From Lithobates sylvaticus (lineage: Eukaryota; Chordata; Amphibia; Anura; Ranidae): a stretch of 64,000 nucleotides of DNA. Under the pieces are notes generated by a model. That model had not been told where the DNA came from. It was given only the letters and a program-made list of their open reading frames with translations, and did no database searches. The position numbers were made by a program, and so were the translations under genes. The stretch spans positions 406,253,043 through 406,317,042 of the forward strand of contig CM053030.1 in assembly GCA_028564925.1 (NCBI GenBank), given 5' to 3'. Positions within the stretch are counted from its first letter, which is position 1. Each line of letters opens with the position of its first letter. Positions 20,916-31,614 of this stretch are shown here, one piece after another.

Positions 20916-22525
20916 CAGTGGTGTGAAAAAGTGTTTGCCCCCTTCCTCATTTCCTGTTCCTTTGCATGTTTGTCACACTTAAGTGTTTCGGAACATCAAA
21001 CCAATTTAAACAATAGTCAAGGACAACACAAGTAAACACAAAATGCAATTTGTAAATGAAGGTGTTTATTATTAAAGGTGAAAAAAAATCCAAACCATCA
21101 TGGCCCTGTGTGAAAAAGTGATTGCCCCCCTTGTTAAAACATACTATAACTGTGGTTGTCCACACCTGAGTTCAATTTCTCTAGCCACACCCAGGCCTGA
21201 TTATTGCCACACCTGTTCACAATCAAGGCATCGCTTAAATAGGAGCTGCTTGACACAGTAAGGTCCACCAGAAGATCCTTAAAAGCTACACATCATGCCG
21301 AGACCCAAAGAAATTCAGGAACAATTGAGAAAGAAAGTAATTGAGATCTATCAGTCTGGAAAGTGTTATAAAGCCATTTTCAAAGCTTTGGGAATCCAGC
21401 GAACCACAGTGAGAGCCATTATCCACAAATGGCGAAGACATGGAACAGTGGTGAACCTTCCCAGGAGTGGCCGGCCGCCCAAAATTACCCCAAGAGCGCA
21501 TCGACGACTCATCCAAGAGGTCACAAAAGACCCCACAACAACGTCCAAGGAACTGCAGGCCTCACTTGCCTCAGTTAAGGTCAGCGTTCATGCCTCCACC
21601 ATCAGGAAAAGACTGGGCAAAAATGGCCTGCATGGCAGAGTTCCAAGAAGAAAACCACTGCTGAGCAAAAAGAACATCAAAGCTCGTCTCAATTTCTCCA
21701 CAACACATCTTGATGATCCCCAAGACTTTTGGGACAACATTCTGTGGACCAATGAGACAAAAGTGGAACTCTTTGGAAGGTGTGTGTCCAAGTATATCTG
21801 GCGTAGAAGGAACACTGCATTTCAGAAAAAGAACAGTAAAATATGGTGGTGGTAGTGTGATGGTCTGGGGCTGTTTTGCTGCTTCAGGACCTGGAAGACT
21901 TGCCGTGATAAAAGGAACTATGAATTCTGCTGTCTACCAAGAGATCCTGAAGGAGAATGTCCGACCATCTGTTCGTGTACTCAAGCTGAAACGAACTTGG
22001 GTTCTGCAGCAGGACAATGATCCTAAACACACCAGCAAGTCCACCACTGAATGGCTGAAGAAAAACAAAATGAAGACTTTGGAGTGGCCTAGCCAAAGTC
22101 CTGACCTGAATCCTATTGAGATGTTGTGGTATGACCTTAAAAAGGCCGTTCATGCTCGAAAACCCTCTAATGTAACTGAATTAGGACAATTCTGCAAAGA
22201 TGAGTGGGCCAAAATTCCTCCAGGACGCTGTAAAAGCCTCATTGCACGTTATTGCAAACGCTTGGTTGCAGTTGTTGCTGCTAAGGGTGGCCCAACCAGT
22301 TATTAGGTTTAGGGGGCAATCACTTTTTCACACAGGGCCATGATGGTTTGGATTTTTTTTCACCTTTAATAATAAACACCTTCATTTACAAATTGCATTT
22401 TGTGTTTACTTGTGTTGTCCTTGACTATTGTTTAAATTGGTTTGATGTTCCGAAACACTTAAGTGTGACAAACATGCAAAGGAACAGGAAATGAGGAAGG
22501 GGGCAAACACTTTTTCACACCACTG
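20916..22525 (+). mobile_element. Tc1-family transposon, Frog Prince/Txr-like
   Basis: This 1610-bp element is bounded by TA at 20914-20915 and 22526-22527, the Tc1 target. The terminal inverted repeats are about 214 bp each (20916-21129 and 22312-22525) and almost identical by eye. They start CAGTGGTGTGAAAAAGTGTT and end internally at ATTGCCCCC. Near-identity of such long arms suggests a young copy. The single gene within (21295-22306) is interrupted. Family identification is from memory of the Rana Frog Prince protein. Confidence 0.92.
21295..22306 (+). pseudogene. Frog Prince-like Tc1 transposase, one frameshift
   Basis: From ATG at 21295 (MPRPKEIQEQLRKKVIEIY) the protein follows the Frog Prince type closely. 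The paired-like DNA-binding region is at residues 1-110, with VRAIIHKWRR, the GRPPKI hook and HASTIRKRLGKNG. The catalytic domain begins at FWDNILWTNETKVELFG. The first Asp of the DDE triad is normally in WTDE and here is Asn, which should abolish catalysis. Near 21837-21843 the frame shifts: QKKNSKIWWW stops, and the right sequence resumes in another frame as VKYGGGSVMVWGCF. This fits a deletion of about 11 bases, inferred from family memory. The second Asp ([12 protein letters not shown]) and the Glu ([11 protein letters not shown]) are present, and the end KGGPTSY is intact. Otherwise the copy is very well kept. Confidence 0.9.
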
Positions 22526-22887
22526 TATAATAGGCTGGCTTAGTACCATTAACCAACAGGCTAGACCAGGCTTCAGTGGAAGGCGTAGAGTAAGGAGAGA
22601 CTGCCGTGGATTACAGTTCTTGTTCAGGCAGAAGAATTGCCAGAGTTGTAGCATTTGCCATCTTGCATTTGGTCTTACACTCCGCCAGCGAGCCACAGGT
22701 CTATCGGCTGCTGTACTTATAGAAGACTGGATTGACATCATTAATTAGCAGGCTGAACCTGGCTTATATAGAAGCCGTCTTGCTTTTGGACTTATACAGA
22801 GACTGCCTCCTAAATAATAGGTCCACAGAGCAGTGGCAGACTATCATTACTTGAGAACTCCTATAGGTAATATCATAGAGATATGCA

Positions 22888-23028
22888 TTTCTTTATTAAA
22901 TGCATGTACAAAGCTGTAAAACAGCCTACGCATTTCGGACATTAGTAAGTTAGTAAGCCATGACTTAGGAATAACGTCCGAAACAGGTAGGCTGTTTTAC
23001 AGCTTTGTACATGCATTTAATAAAGAAA
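22888..23028. repeat. Inverted repeat with hammerhead-like half-motifs
   Basis: Arms 22888-22940 and 22976-23028 (about 53 bp each) pair almost completely: TTTCTTTATTAAATGCATGT on the left, ACATGCATTTAATAAAGAAA on the right. At the inner edge of the right arm, GAAACAGGTA follows CTTAGGA, resembling GAAA-C-NN-GTA and a CUGANGA core with one change (G to U). The left arm has the mirrored GAAATGCGTA on the minus strand. A ~35-bp centre separates the arms. Confidence 0.65.
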
Positions 23029-23074
23029 TACTATTTTGCATGTCATCCTGAGTGCTGACCATCCCTTTCCTTTA

Positions 23075-23308
23075 CAGGCATACCCCACTTTTAAGTACAC
23101 AATGGGGTTATTTACTAAAGCTGGAAAGTACAAAATCAGGCTCACTTCTGCATAGAAACCAATCAGCTTCCAGGTTTTATTACCAAAGCTTAATTGAACA
23201 AGCTGGGGTTAGAAGCTCATTGGTTTCTATGCAGAAGTGTGCCTGATTTTGCACTTTCCAGCTTTAGTAAATAAACCCCATTGTGTACGTAAAAATGGGG
23301 TATGCCTG
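23075..23308. mobile_element. 234-bp palindromic MITE, CAGGCATACCCC ends
   Basis: CAGGCATACCCCACTTTTAA at 23075 and GGGGTATGCCTG ending at 23308 are inverted partners, with TA on both sides. Inside lie the GGGGTTATTTACTAAAGCTG and CAGCTTTAGTAAATAAACC arms of the TTTACTAAA hairpin family (compare 34274-34450). Nearly the whole element can fold on itself. Non-coding. Confidence 0.75.
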
Positions 23309-23837
23309 TATTCAAGTTGTCTTCGTAGCCTATAGCAGGTGCTATATACTTTGTGTTTTTTTTGTTTTTTAGATGATTGTTGTTGGATACACCTCCGCTG
23401 ATATACGGGTTCAGGCACAATTAGTGTTACCACTCACAGGACCTTGCCTTTGTGTTTTTTTTTAATGTCACCTTTTGGTAGCCTATAGCAAGTGCTACTG
23501 TATATACTTTGTGTTTTTTTTAAAGTTTCTTTTCATCCCTTGTTACAGTGGGAGCTGTACAATTTTGGATTTCCAATCAGATTCTGTACAATGGTTAGCA
23601 GGATGGTTTGAAAGGGTGTTTCTCCCCAGTGGGGTCACATACAGCAAAAAATATTTTACAGATGCTGCAATTCTTCCCCACTTCATATAAAACAAACAAC
23701 AAAAAGATTTGGCTGTAAATGCACTTTAAGTAGATGAGAACAAGTGAAATGATTATGGAAAAACTCAAACCCAATCCTGCTAGGTCTGGATTTTACATAT
23801 GTTTGTCTGGTGGGCGAGCCCTCAACGACATTACACA

Positions 23838-24127
23838 TTGAAGCAAAACCCAAAAACAAATGGCTGCTTAATTGGTGTAATATCTCAAAAACTACACAAA
23901 ACAAGAGAGATACTTATTCTAAAAAATGCTGACATCTCCCAAATACCAATATCTTTAGTCTTCATAAAATACATAAATTCATACACATAAGACACATTTT
24001 TCAATTGGGAGCTGTCAGCATTTTTAAGTTTAAGTATCTCACTTTTTTGGGTACTTTTATAGATATTACGCTAATAACGCAGAGGAGGGGTAGCGCCAAT
24101 ATCCATTTGGTTTGGGGTTTTGCTTCA
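23838..24127. repeat. Imperfect palindrome
   Basis: TTGAAGCAAAACCCAAAAAC at 23838 and TTTGGGGTTTTGCTTCAA ending near 24127 are inverted. Other paired phrases are GAGATACTTATTC with AAGTATCTCAC, and ATGCTGACATCTCCCA with TGGGAGCTGTCAGCAT. The centre is near 23975. Non-coding. Confidence 0.65.
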
Positions 24128-25190
24128 ACAAATGAATTTACCCACTTTTTTATTATTTTTTTATTTCTTGGGTACTTCATTGACAAAATATTTTGCAGTA
24201 GTTCCTAAGCCTGTTCTCACAGCCCTATTACTACATGAAACACGATCTATAATTAGTAAAAAAAAAAAGGAGAAATACAACATTACAATGGTCCCAATGG
24301 TAGACCTGGAATTTTATCCTGAAGAGTTGCTTACATAACATTTTGGAGAGATAAAGAAAGTGGGTGGATGACATTTAGAACCTTGAATCATTTAAACCTG
24401 GACTGCTCTGTTAGCAAACAATTACCTTATCCTATAAAATTGTTTGGTTCTTAAGCCTAGCTATTTACTAAATGTGATGGACCACGTTTCTGACCAACAG
24501 CATGGCACAGGAGGTGAGAGGGGACTAAGAGCCATCTCCAAGTTGATATCTGCATATTAAAACAAATTGGGTTTGGGTCTCCAAGGGCACACTGAAGACA
24601 AATCAAGGTATGTGGATGCCTGTATTTATCTCAATTAAACAAACATCACAAGTATCTGTTTCTATGGTCTTTATGGATCATTATGGAGTGGGCAATACTT
24701 TTTTTGATAAGTTTAAGCAATTCATATTTTAGGATGGAAATAATGGTGGTAAACACCAAACACAATCAACGTGACTGCCGAGATAGACATTGGTGTCCAA
24801 AAATGCATGGAAATGCATCCTTCAGCACATCCATTTTCAAGGATGAATTCACTGTGCCCATGCTCCAACAGAATAACACCTCAATTGAAAAGAAAGAGCC
24901 CTGCTAAGAAAGTACAGAGAGATGCAGCAGTTTACCAATTATCAGAATGAGCTCTAACATACAGGAAGGCAAAAAGCATTAAATAAATGTTACAGCGGGG
25001 CATGTGGGTGGCATGCAGGGTTGGTTTACCCAGGGCTCAAAATGTCATGTACTGAGCTACTAGCCAGGCCTTAAGAGTTACTTACCATCAGTTGTCCCAC
25101 CCAACCTCTACCCTGCCCCGCCTCTAATTCCATCCCTAAACACTCCATCAAAAATGATCTCATGAAATTACACTGTTAACAACTTTAAAG
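24128..25190. other. Unassigned non-coding stretch
   Basis: No gene or complete repeat recognised. The open frame at 24683-24907 has no recognised motif. Confidence 0.4.
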
Positions 25191-26370
25191 CTACTGTCAC
25201 ACTGGGGCCGCCCGAGCGTTAGTGCTAAAGCACCGCTCTTTTTAGTGGTGCTTCATCACTGTTTAAGTGGTGCTTTTCGGGCGCTAGCAGGGCACTTTGA
25301 ACCCTCACTAGCAGCCGAAGAAGGGTTTAAAATCGCCCGTTTTGCTGCGCTTCCGAATCAGTTTTCAGGCGTTTCGGAAGTGCTGCCCATTAACCTCCCT
25401 GGCGGTATGATTATTTCTAATTTTAGGTGCTGAAAGCGGTACAATTATTTTGCATGGAAATTTGGCGTTTTATATTGTTGGCCTGTAATTCTTAGGATAA
25501 CTATAACTCACTTAAATCTGTCCAAACCAGAGTCTAGTAGAAATCCCGGGTATGATAAAGTTTGAAACACAAAATCATAAATTATAATATAATAAATAAA
25601 CTATAAATAATTATAACAAATAATAATATAATAATAATAATAAAAATTATTCAATAATGTAATCAAATCAAAAACACTGAAATTTGCTCAGTTGCAGAAT
25701 TGTCGCTGTCATTATATTTAGTGTTTGATGACGAATTTCCCCACAAATCGCTATCGCTCAATTCTGCAATTTATTATAAAACCACTTTTGACATAAAGGG
25801 ACACTTTTTGGTTGCTATGGACAATCTCCAAATTCCAGGCAGAAAAAAATGTATTTATAATATAAAACTGCATGCATGGCACTGGACAGACCACTAGGGA
25901 CAAAGGGGATGTGTATTTTTTATACAGTACTGTAATCTGTAAAATTACAGTACTGTATATGTATTGTGTGTTTTTACTTTTTTGAATTTGGCGCCGTTCT
26001 CCGCTCCCTTGCCTCGCAACGTCGCAGGGAATGGAGCTCGGCGGCACTTGGCAGTGGCACTGTGTAAATCGAGGGTGGATACAGCTCGTACACACAGCGG
26101 GGAGACATCGCAGTATCCAGGGGACAATGTAAGTAACTTTCCCTGTATTTTCCCTGTATCCTGCGATGCGATCTGGCTCGGGGTTACCGCTAATGGTACT
26201 GGAATTCCACCCCGAGCCAGACTTGAGAATACCGCCAGGGAGGTTAATTATAATGGGCAGGAGCATTTTAGGAGCGCTGTATACAATGCTCCCAAACCGC
26301 GCCAAAGATGCTGCTTGCAGGACTTTTTCTAACGTCCCGCAAGTGCACCACCCCAGTGTGAAAGCACTCT
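25191..26370. mobile_element. CACACTGGGG-ended element, split by a TTAA element
   Basis: TCACACTGGGG near 25197 and CCCCAGTGTGA at 26351-26361 are inverted ends. Body sequence (CAGTTTTCAGGCGTTTCGGA) continues on the far side of an 850-bp TTAA-target insertion. A second, short relative with CCTCAGTGTGAAAGGAGT follows at about 26371-26475, so two copies may sit end to end. Non-coding. Confidence 0.6.
25394..26243. mobile_element. TTAA-target MITE, CCTCCCTGGCGGTA ends
   Basis: The 14-bp terminal inverted repeats CCTCCCTGGCGGTA and TACCGCCAGGGAGG are perfect. TTAA lies on both sides (25390-25393 and 26244-26247). TTAA duplication is typical of piggyBac and Kolobok transposons; which applies is open. 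Subterminal CTGGCTCGGGGTTACCGCTA and CCCCGAGCCAGA form a further inversion. Open frames inside (25751-26305 minus, 25964-26332 plus) show no transposase motif. Confidence 0.85.
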
Positions 26371-26569
26371 AGCTTTCACATTCGGGAAACATGGGAGGCA
26401 GTTTTCAGGCGCTTTACAGGCTCTACTTCTAGTACTAAAACACCTGAAAACTGCCTCAGTGTGAAAGGAGTCTAACAATATTAACATAAAGCATATTTCA
26501 TTGATCTGACTGTGATAAATAAAATAAGCATAAAATATGATTGGCTATTGTTTTTGACAGGTACCCGTC

Positions 26570-26898
26570 CCTGCTTCTAGGAGACCTCACCATGACGAGG
26601 TACCCTGTAAGTTCGGCCCCCCTCCTCCTTCCGCTGCTACATGCCACTCAGAAAACACAGCACGCTTCACGCATGCACAGTAGGGAACCAGCTCTGAAGC
26701 TGCAAGGCTTTGCTGCTGATTTCCCTTACAAGGATTGGCGGCGGCAGCACCCGAGAGTTGATTGAAAAAACGGCTGGGGTGCCAACATCACAGGATCCCT
26801 GGACAGGTAAGTGTCCTAGTATTAAAAGTCAGAGCCCACAGTATTTGTAGCTTCTGACTTTTAATTTTTGGTTGGGGGGGGGCTGGAGCTCCGCTTTA
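26570..26898. mobile_element. Partial MITE ending GGAGCTCCGCTTTA
   Basis: The right end CTGGAGCTCCGCTTTAG matches the GGAACTCTGCTTTA end of the element at 30907-31337. The left end is not clear. An inverted phrase AAAAGTCAGAGCC / CTTCTGACTTTT lies inside. Non-coding. Confidence 0.5.
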
Positions 26899-26943
26899 GT
26901 TTTTTTTTGTCACAACAGCAAAGTTAGTAAGTAAAATGCAGTT

Positions 26944-27160
26944 ATGGGGTGGAGGCGGGTGGAGGCAGGTAAGGCTTCTCTGAAGGAAGTTTTCAGGGAT
27001 TGTCTAAAGTCAGATGAAGTAGGAGATATAGGTAGCCATATAGGTTTGAGTAGAGAGTGCCAGAAGTTGGGAAAGACTCTAGAGAAGTCACGGAGGCAAG
27101 CATGGGAGGAGGTGACAAGAGAGCTAGAGACCAGTACGTTTTGAGAGGAGCAAAAAAAAC
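26944..27160 (-). mobile_element. L2-type LINE fragment
   Basis: The minus strand encodes SSSLVTSSHACLRDFSRVF and PNFWHSLLKPIWLP, then FRQSLKTSFREALPAS, the L2 C-terminus. Both the 5' part and the 3' untranslated tail are missing; the copy stops just after the ORF end at GTAAAATGCAG, the same point as the copy at 29435. The 3' untranslated region is therefore absent in both. Confidence 0.8.
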
Positions 27161-28440
27161 GGTAAAGTGTTCTGCGTAAAAGGCATTGCAATGGTGTTGC
27201 CTGAGTAGCCAAAGCTTGTGTTCAAGTTGCAGTGATGGAACTCTGACACAGGTCGTAAATTTAAGCCCTAAAGGTTCCAGACACTACAAAGGTTGTGATT
27301 GTTTATGACTGGTCAAGATTTAGGAAACACTGGTCTATCTAATATTTTGAAAAACAAAGATTATATATTTGATTGGGTCTATGTAAAAATTACAATGGCG
27401 TATACATAAATAACTTACACTCTATTGCCCACTTAAATAACATCAGTTATACTTTACAATTATTAAATAAGGATGCTTACTTGTAGATTCCATTTACAAA
27501 TAAATAGATATATTTATTCAACCTTAGTGTTTAGTTTTACACACAGCATGGATAAATAAAGCCATCATCTAAATACAGCGGTCCAGTGCGTTCTGTTTTC
27601 TAACACACAGTCCTGTTGGTGTGTTCGGTCAGTCAAGCAGCAGAGCAGTCTACAAACGCAGTCCACCATTAAATATTCCTCTTCAAGAAGCACACAGGCA
27701 CACTCAGCCGGTGTCTCAGAAATGTGAAGCAGCCACTGAGCATTCATGTAGTAAAATGAATCCCGCTCTCTCCAAGCATCTTGCAAAAATCCATCTACAG
27801 TAGTTCACTTTTATGGATTTCTTTATTGCAGTTGACATGGGCTTGCCCTGGGGACTAACTTGCTGTTCCATAAAGATCCTTAAATAGGCACTTCTGATGA
27901 AACATTTAATCCCAGCACTAGTATCAAATTGCCACTTCTGCCCATGATCGTAATGGTAAAAATCAGTTTGACAATTAATTAATTATATTTATGCTTATGT
28001 TTGACTGTTTATTATGCATTCCAAAGTAGTTTAGTGCATTTCTCATTTATTTTTCCATTTATAAACGTTTAAAGAGATTTCCTTTCTTCAAATGCACATG
28101 ATCAAATATGCTAGAAGTCTGCTTCAGCACTTAGCAGTCCCAGATCACTTCAGTTTCTTTTTATATTTTAAAAATACATAGGCTGCTATTAAATAAGAAA
28201 AAAATATAGGTGGCAATGGTGAATGAACATGTTTCAGCTCTGGCAGGCAAATAACTAGTTATTTGCTGTGAACTCACAGATCAAAAGAAAGTGGTAGAGA
28301 AAACAAAACTCTTTTCAGCCGAGGCCTGGCTTCCTCCAAACTTACCAATATGACACAATCGCACCCTTTTGAACAGCAGGTTTTGTTTAAAAATTAGATA
28401 ATATTTTAAACTATTAAATTAAAATATAACAATTAAACTA
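27161..28440. other. Unassigned non-coding stretch
   Basis: No recognisable gene, RNA or repeat. Open frames near 27565-27803 on both strands have no known motif. Confidence 0.4.
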
Positions 28441-28532
28441 GATCATATTTTAAAATATTACATATATATTAATTAATTAATTAATATATTATATATATAT
28501 ATATATATATATAACATATATATAACATATAA
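28441..28532. repeat. AT-rich simple repeat
   Basis: (TTAA)n followed by (TA)n and ACATATATA units, with no other content. Confidence 0.9.
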
Positions 28533-28966
28533 CTGCTCAACTAATGCAGGATAAAAGCATTGAAGGAGTGGAATTGCTTTTTCTCAGAGATGACATCCTG
28601 CGGTAGACCGCACACAAACAAAACATTTTTACATTTCTGCATATGAACTTGGCAATAAGAGACATGGGCACATCAGAAAAAAATTTGTAGATACTCTAAA
28701 ATTGTATGTTGATCATTAATACACAATTCATAAGCCATTCATTCCAATGTAGGATGTAGCAGACTGTGGAGTCAAGAAACTTATGTAGTTAGTAAAGCTG
28801 ATTAAAGACAGCAGTCCATCCAGTTCAACATGTGTTTATTGATGGCAGAAAATAAAATAAAAGGAGACAGTACAGTACAAATACAATTCAAGAAAAGAGG
28901 GTTAGGATGGCCCTGCCCATGAATGCATACAAGCTAAAAGGGAAGGACTGGTGATACAAAAGCAAT

Positions 28967-29421
28967 TAAAGTGGTTCTAAAGGGAGAAGGTTTTTTATCT
29001 TCATGCATTCTATGCATGAAGATAAAAAACCTTCAGTGTGCAGCAGCCACCTTCAGCCTTTCTAATACTTACCTGAGCCCCATCTCAATTCAGAAATGTT
29101 GCATGAGAACCTTCGCTGCCCGGGACTCTCCTACTGATGAGACACAGCAGCGGGCACTATTTTCTCCCGTTGCTGTCCATCAAAATCAGTGAGTCAATGA
29201 GGAGAGAGGGGGATGGAGCCAAGCCACGGCTCCATTTATAAATGGACACACAGAGCAGCTGCTCGGCACAGGTGCCTCAATAGCAAGCTGTTAGCTGTGG
29301 GGGCACTTGACAGGATGGAGGGGCCTGGAGCAGCGAAGAGGGACCCGAGAAGAGGAGGATCTGTAAAATCACTGCACAGAGCAGGTAAATATAACATATT
29401 TGGTATTTAAAAAAAAAAAAA
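28967..29421. mobile_element. TTTAAAG-type MITE (AAAGTGGTTNTAAA family) with long terminal hairpin
   Basis: The left end TTAAAGTGGTTCTAAAGG runs into a 23-bp perfect hairpin (28985-29007 with 29011-29033, 3-base loop; GAAGGTTTTTTATC start). The same layout is at 36843-36925. An A-rich run lies at the right (29408-29420). Non-coding. Confidence 0.65.
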
Positions 29422-29434
29422 CTGAGAAAGTAAA

Positions 29435-29826
29435 ATGCAGTTATTGGGTGGAGGCAGGTAAGACTTCTCTGAAGAAAGTTTTCAGGGATTGCCTAAAGTC
29501 AGATGAAGTAGGAGATATAGGTAGCCATATAGGTTGGAGTAGAGAGTGCCAGAAGTTGGGAAAGTCTCTAGAGAAATCACAGAGGCAAGCATGAGAGGAG
29601 GGGACAAGAGAGCTAGAGACCAGTAGGTCTTGAGAGGAGCAAAGAGGATAATTTGAATTATATATTGAGATCAGGCTGACTATGTAACCTGGGGTGGAGT
29701 TGTGGATGGTTTTGTAAGTCGTTAATATTTCAAATTGTATTCATTGGGGGATTTGGAGCCAGTGGAGGGATTGACAGAGAGGGGTGGCAAACAAGGTGGA
29801 TAAATCTGGCAGCAGCATTCATTTTT
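29435..29826 (-). mobile_element. L2-type LINE fragment
   Basis: The minus strand matches the C-terminal L2 protein path of the 31.6-kb copy (FSRDFPNFWHS-like, NAAARFI near the right end). It begins at GTAAAATGCAGTTAT, the same breakpoint as the copy at 26944, and lacks a tail. 5'-truncated at about 29826. Confidence 0.78.
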
Positions 29827-29877
29827 AAACTGCAAATAACCCTGTGCCAAGAGATATACAAAACAAATGTGCATTAA

Positions 29878-30754
29878 CCACTTCCCGCCCTTAGGACATC
29901 ATTTGACAACCTAGACGTGAAGTAGAGATATCGGGATAATGCCTGCAGCTACAGACATCATCCTGGTATCTTTCTTTTCAGCCGGTGATTCCGCACAATT
30001 TGAAAACTATCCTGGAGGCTGATTAGCCGCTGGATTGTTTTTACAGGCAGTGGGAGGGACGACCCCCTCTCCGACCCCCCCTCCACCAGTGCCTCTCCGG
30101 GCTCTCTACTGGGATCAGGAGATTGGGAGATTGTTTGATCTTATGCTTTGCATGGTAGATGAGAGTTCTGGGTCTTATAGACCCCAGATGTCTACAAAAA
30201 GAGGACCTGCCATGCCTTATTCCTATCACAAGGGATGCTTACATTTCTTGTGATAGGAATAAAAGTGATTAATTATTAATAATCAAAAAAGTAAAAGCAC
30301 CCCCATCCCCTTGTGCGCATACGTAGGCCGCTCCTGCTTATGTAAACAATGTTCACAACAAACATGTGAGGTATCACCGTTAACATTATAGCAAGAGCAA
30401 TAATTCTTGCGCTAGACCTCCTCTGTAACTCTAAACTGGTAACCTGTAAAAATGTTAAAAACGTTTCTTAAAGAGATTTTTAAGTACTATATTTTACCCA
30501 AAAATCAGGTTATATATTGTGTTTTTTTTGCATCACAATTCAATAAAGTGTATTTTTTCCAAACAAATTGCATTTGAAAAATCTCTGTCAAAATACTGTG
30601 TGACATAAATAATTGCAACGGCCCCCATTTTATTCTCTAGGACCTCTTCTTAAAAAAATATATTTAATGTTTGGGGGTTCTGAGTAGTTTTCTAACAAAA
30701 AAAATATTTTACTTGTAGGAGAGAAATGCCAGAATTGGCCTGGGTGGGAAATGG
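29878..30754. mobile_element. TTAA-target element, CCACTTCCCGCCC end
   Basis: TTAA at 29874-29877 and 30755-30758 flank it. The left end CCACTTCCCGCCC and the right end GGGTGGGAAATGG are inverted partners. The interior has a hairpin TTATTCCTATCACAAGGGAT with CTTGTGATAGGAATAA. It belongs to the same broad TTAACCACTT class as 58007, 61991 and 62242 but has a different interior. No transposase seen. Confidence 0.75.
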
Positions 30755-30906
30755 TTAAAGCCAAAACACTCAAAAAAAAAAAGTGAAAAATATGTTTGAT
30801 TGTGGCTGTTGTGGTTACCTCCATGTGCTACATGTTCACAGTGAACAAAATCTAGTAAAAAAACTGAAAACGTTCTGCTACCTTCAATAGTTCAATATAT
30901 GCAACC

Positions 30907-31337
30907 TTAAAGCGGAGTTTCAGTCCCCACCGTAATTGGCTCAAATTCAAATTTAACATTTAGCTAATGATATTAATCTTGTCCTTTTCGTTAATGCTTA
31001 AATTGTTTAAACCTAACTTGATCTTGGAAGCAGACAGGGTCCATCTCTGCTGTGGGCATCTGAAGCCCTCTTGTATTCATATCCAGGAATCGGTGTAGAT
31101 GGCTACCCAGCATGTGAGATTTTGGTATTAGGCGATTCCCACGGACTCCTGGAATAGATGATGCCGATATCCATGGAGTCAATGGGAATCGCCTAGGTGG
31201 CCGGAGCCGGAAGTGCTCCATACAATAAGGAAAATAAGGTATTTACAAAAAATAAACTAGTTGCCATTTGAAATCTAGATGAGGATGGGCATTGAATTGA
31301 TAACAAGTAAAAAAAAAAACAGGTGGAACTCTGCTTT
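30907..31337. mobile_element. TTTAAAG-type MITE, AAAGCGGAGTT ends
   Basis: The left end TTAAAGCGGAGTTTCAGT and the right end AGGTGGAACTCTGCTTTA are inverted partners. Inside, GGCGATTCCCACGGACTCC and GGAGTCAATGGGAATCGCC form a second inversion. Non-coding. Confidence 0.7.
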
Positions 31338-31614
31338 AGATGTAAAATTCTGATATATTTAAACATACAAATTTCAAAATCCAAAATTAAAAGTCCCAAT
31401 ATCATAAAGTGCTCATGCTTTTTAAGAATAAAACAGGTGCTCCACTCAAGGTGCTTCACACTCACCAGCCAGTATCGATCCGCTACACCTGAACAGATCA
31501 ATAAGCACTTTTGTGGGGTACACTCCCATATGCCTCTGTCCCCAGTCACTTGGCTCCTTCAGGTTCTCCCTTATTATACCACCGCTCATGCAATTAAACA
31601 ACAGGGGAGAAGTC

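Larger units (their letters stand above)
20399..23417. repeat. Inverted ends 3 kb apart enclosing other insertions
   Basis: 20399-20460 (TGCCTGAACCCGTATATCAG, then ATCCAACAACAATCATCTAA) is repeated inverted at 23361-23417 (TAGATGATTGTTGTTGGAT, then CTGATATACGGGTTCAGGCA). The pair could be the two ends of one foldback element or two opposed copies of a repeat. Between them lie a weak hammerhead-like remnant near 20610-20653, the Frog Prince-like transposon, an inverted hairpin (22888-23028) and a 234-bp palindrome. Sequence near the right end, GTAGCCTATAGCAGGTGCT, recurs in direct orientation at 23480. Confidence 0.6.
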
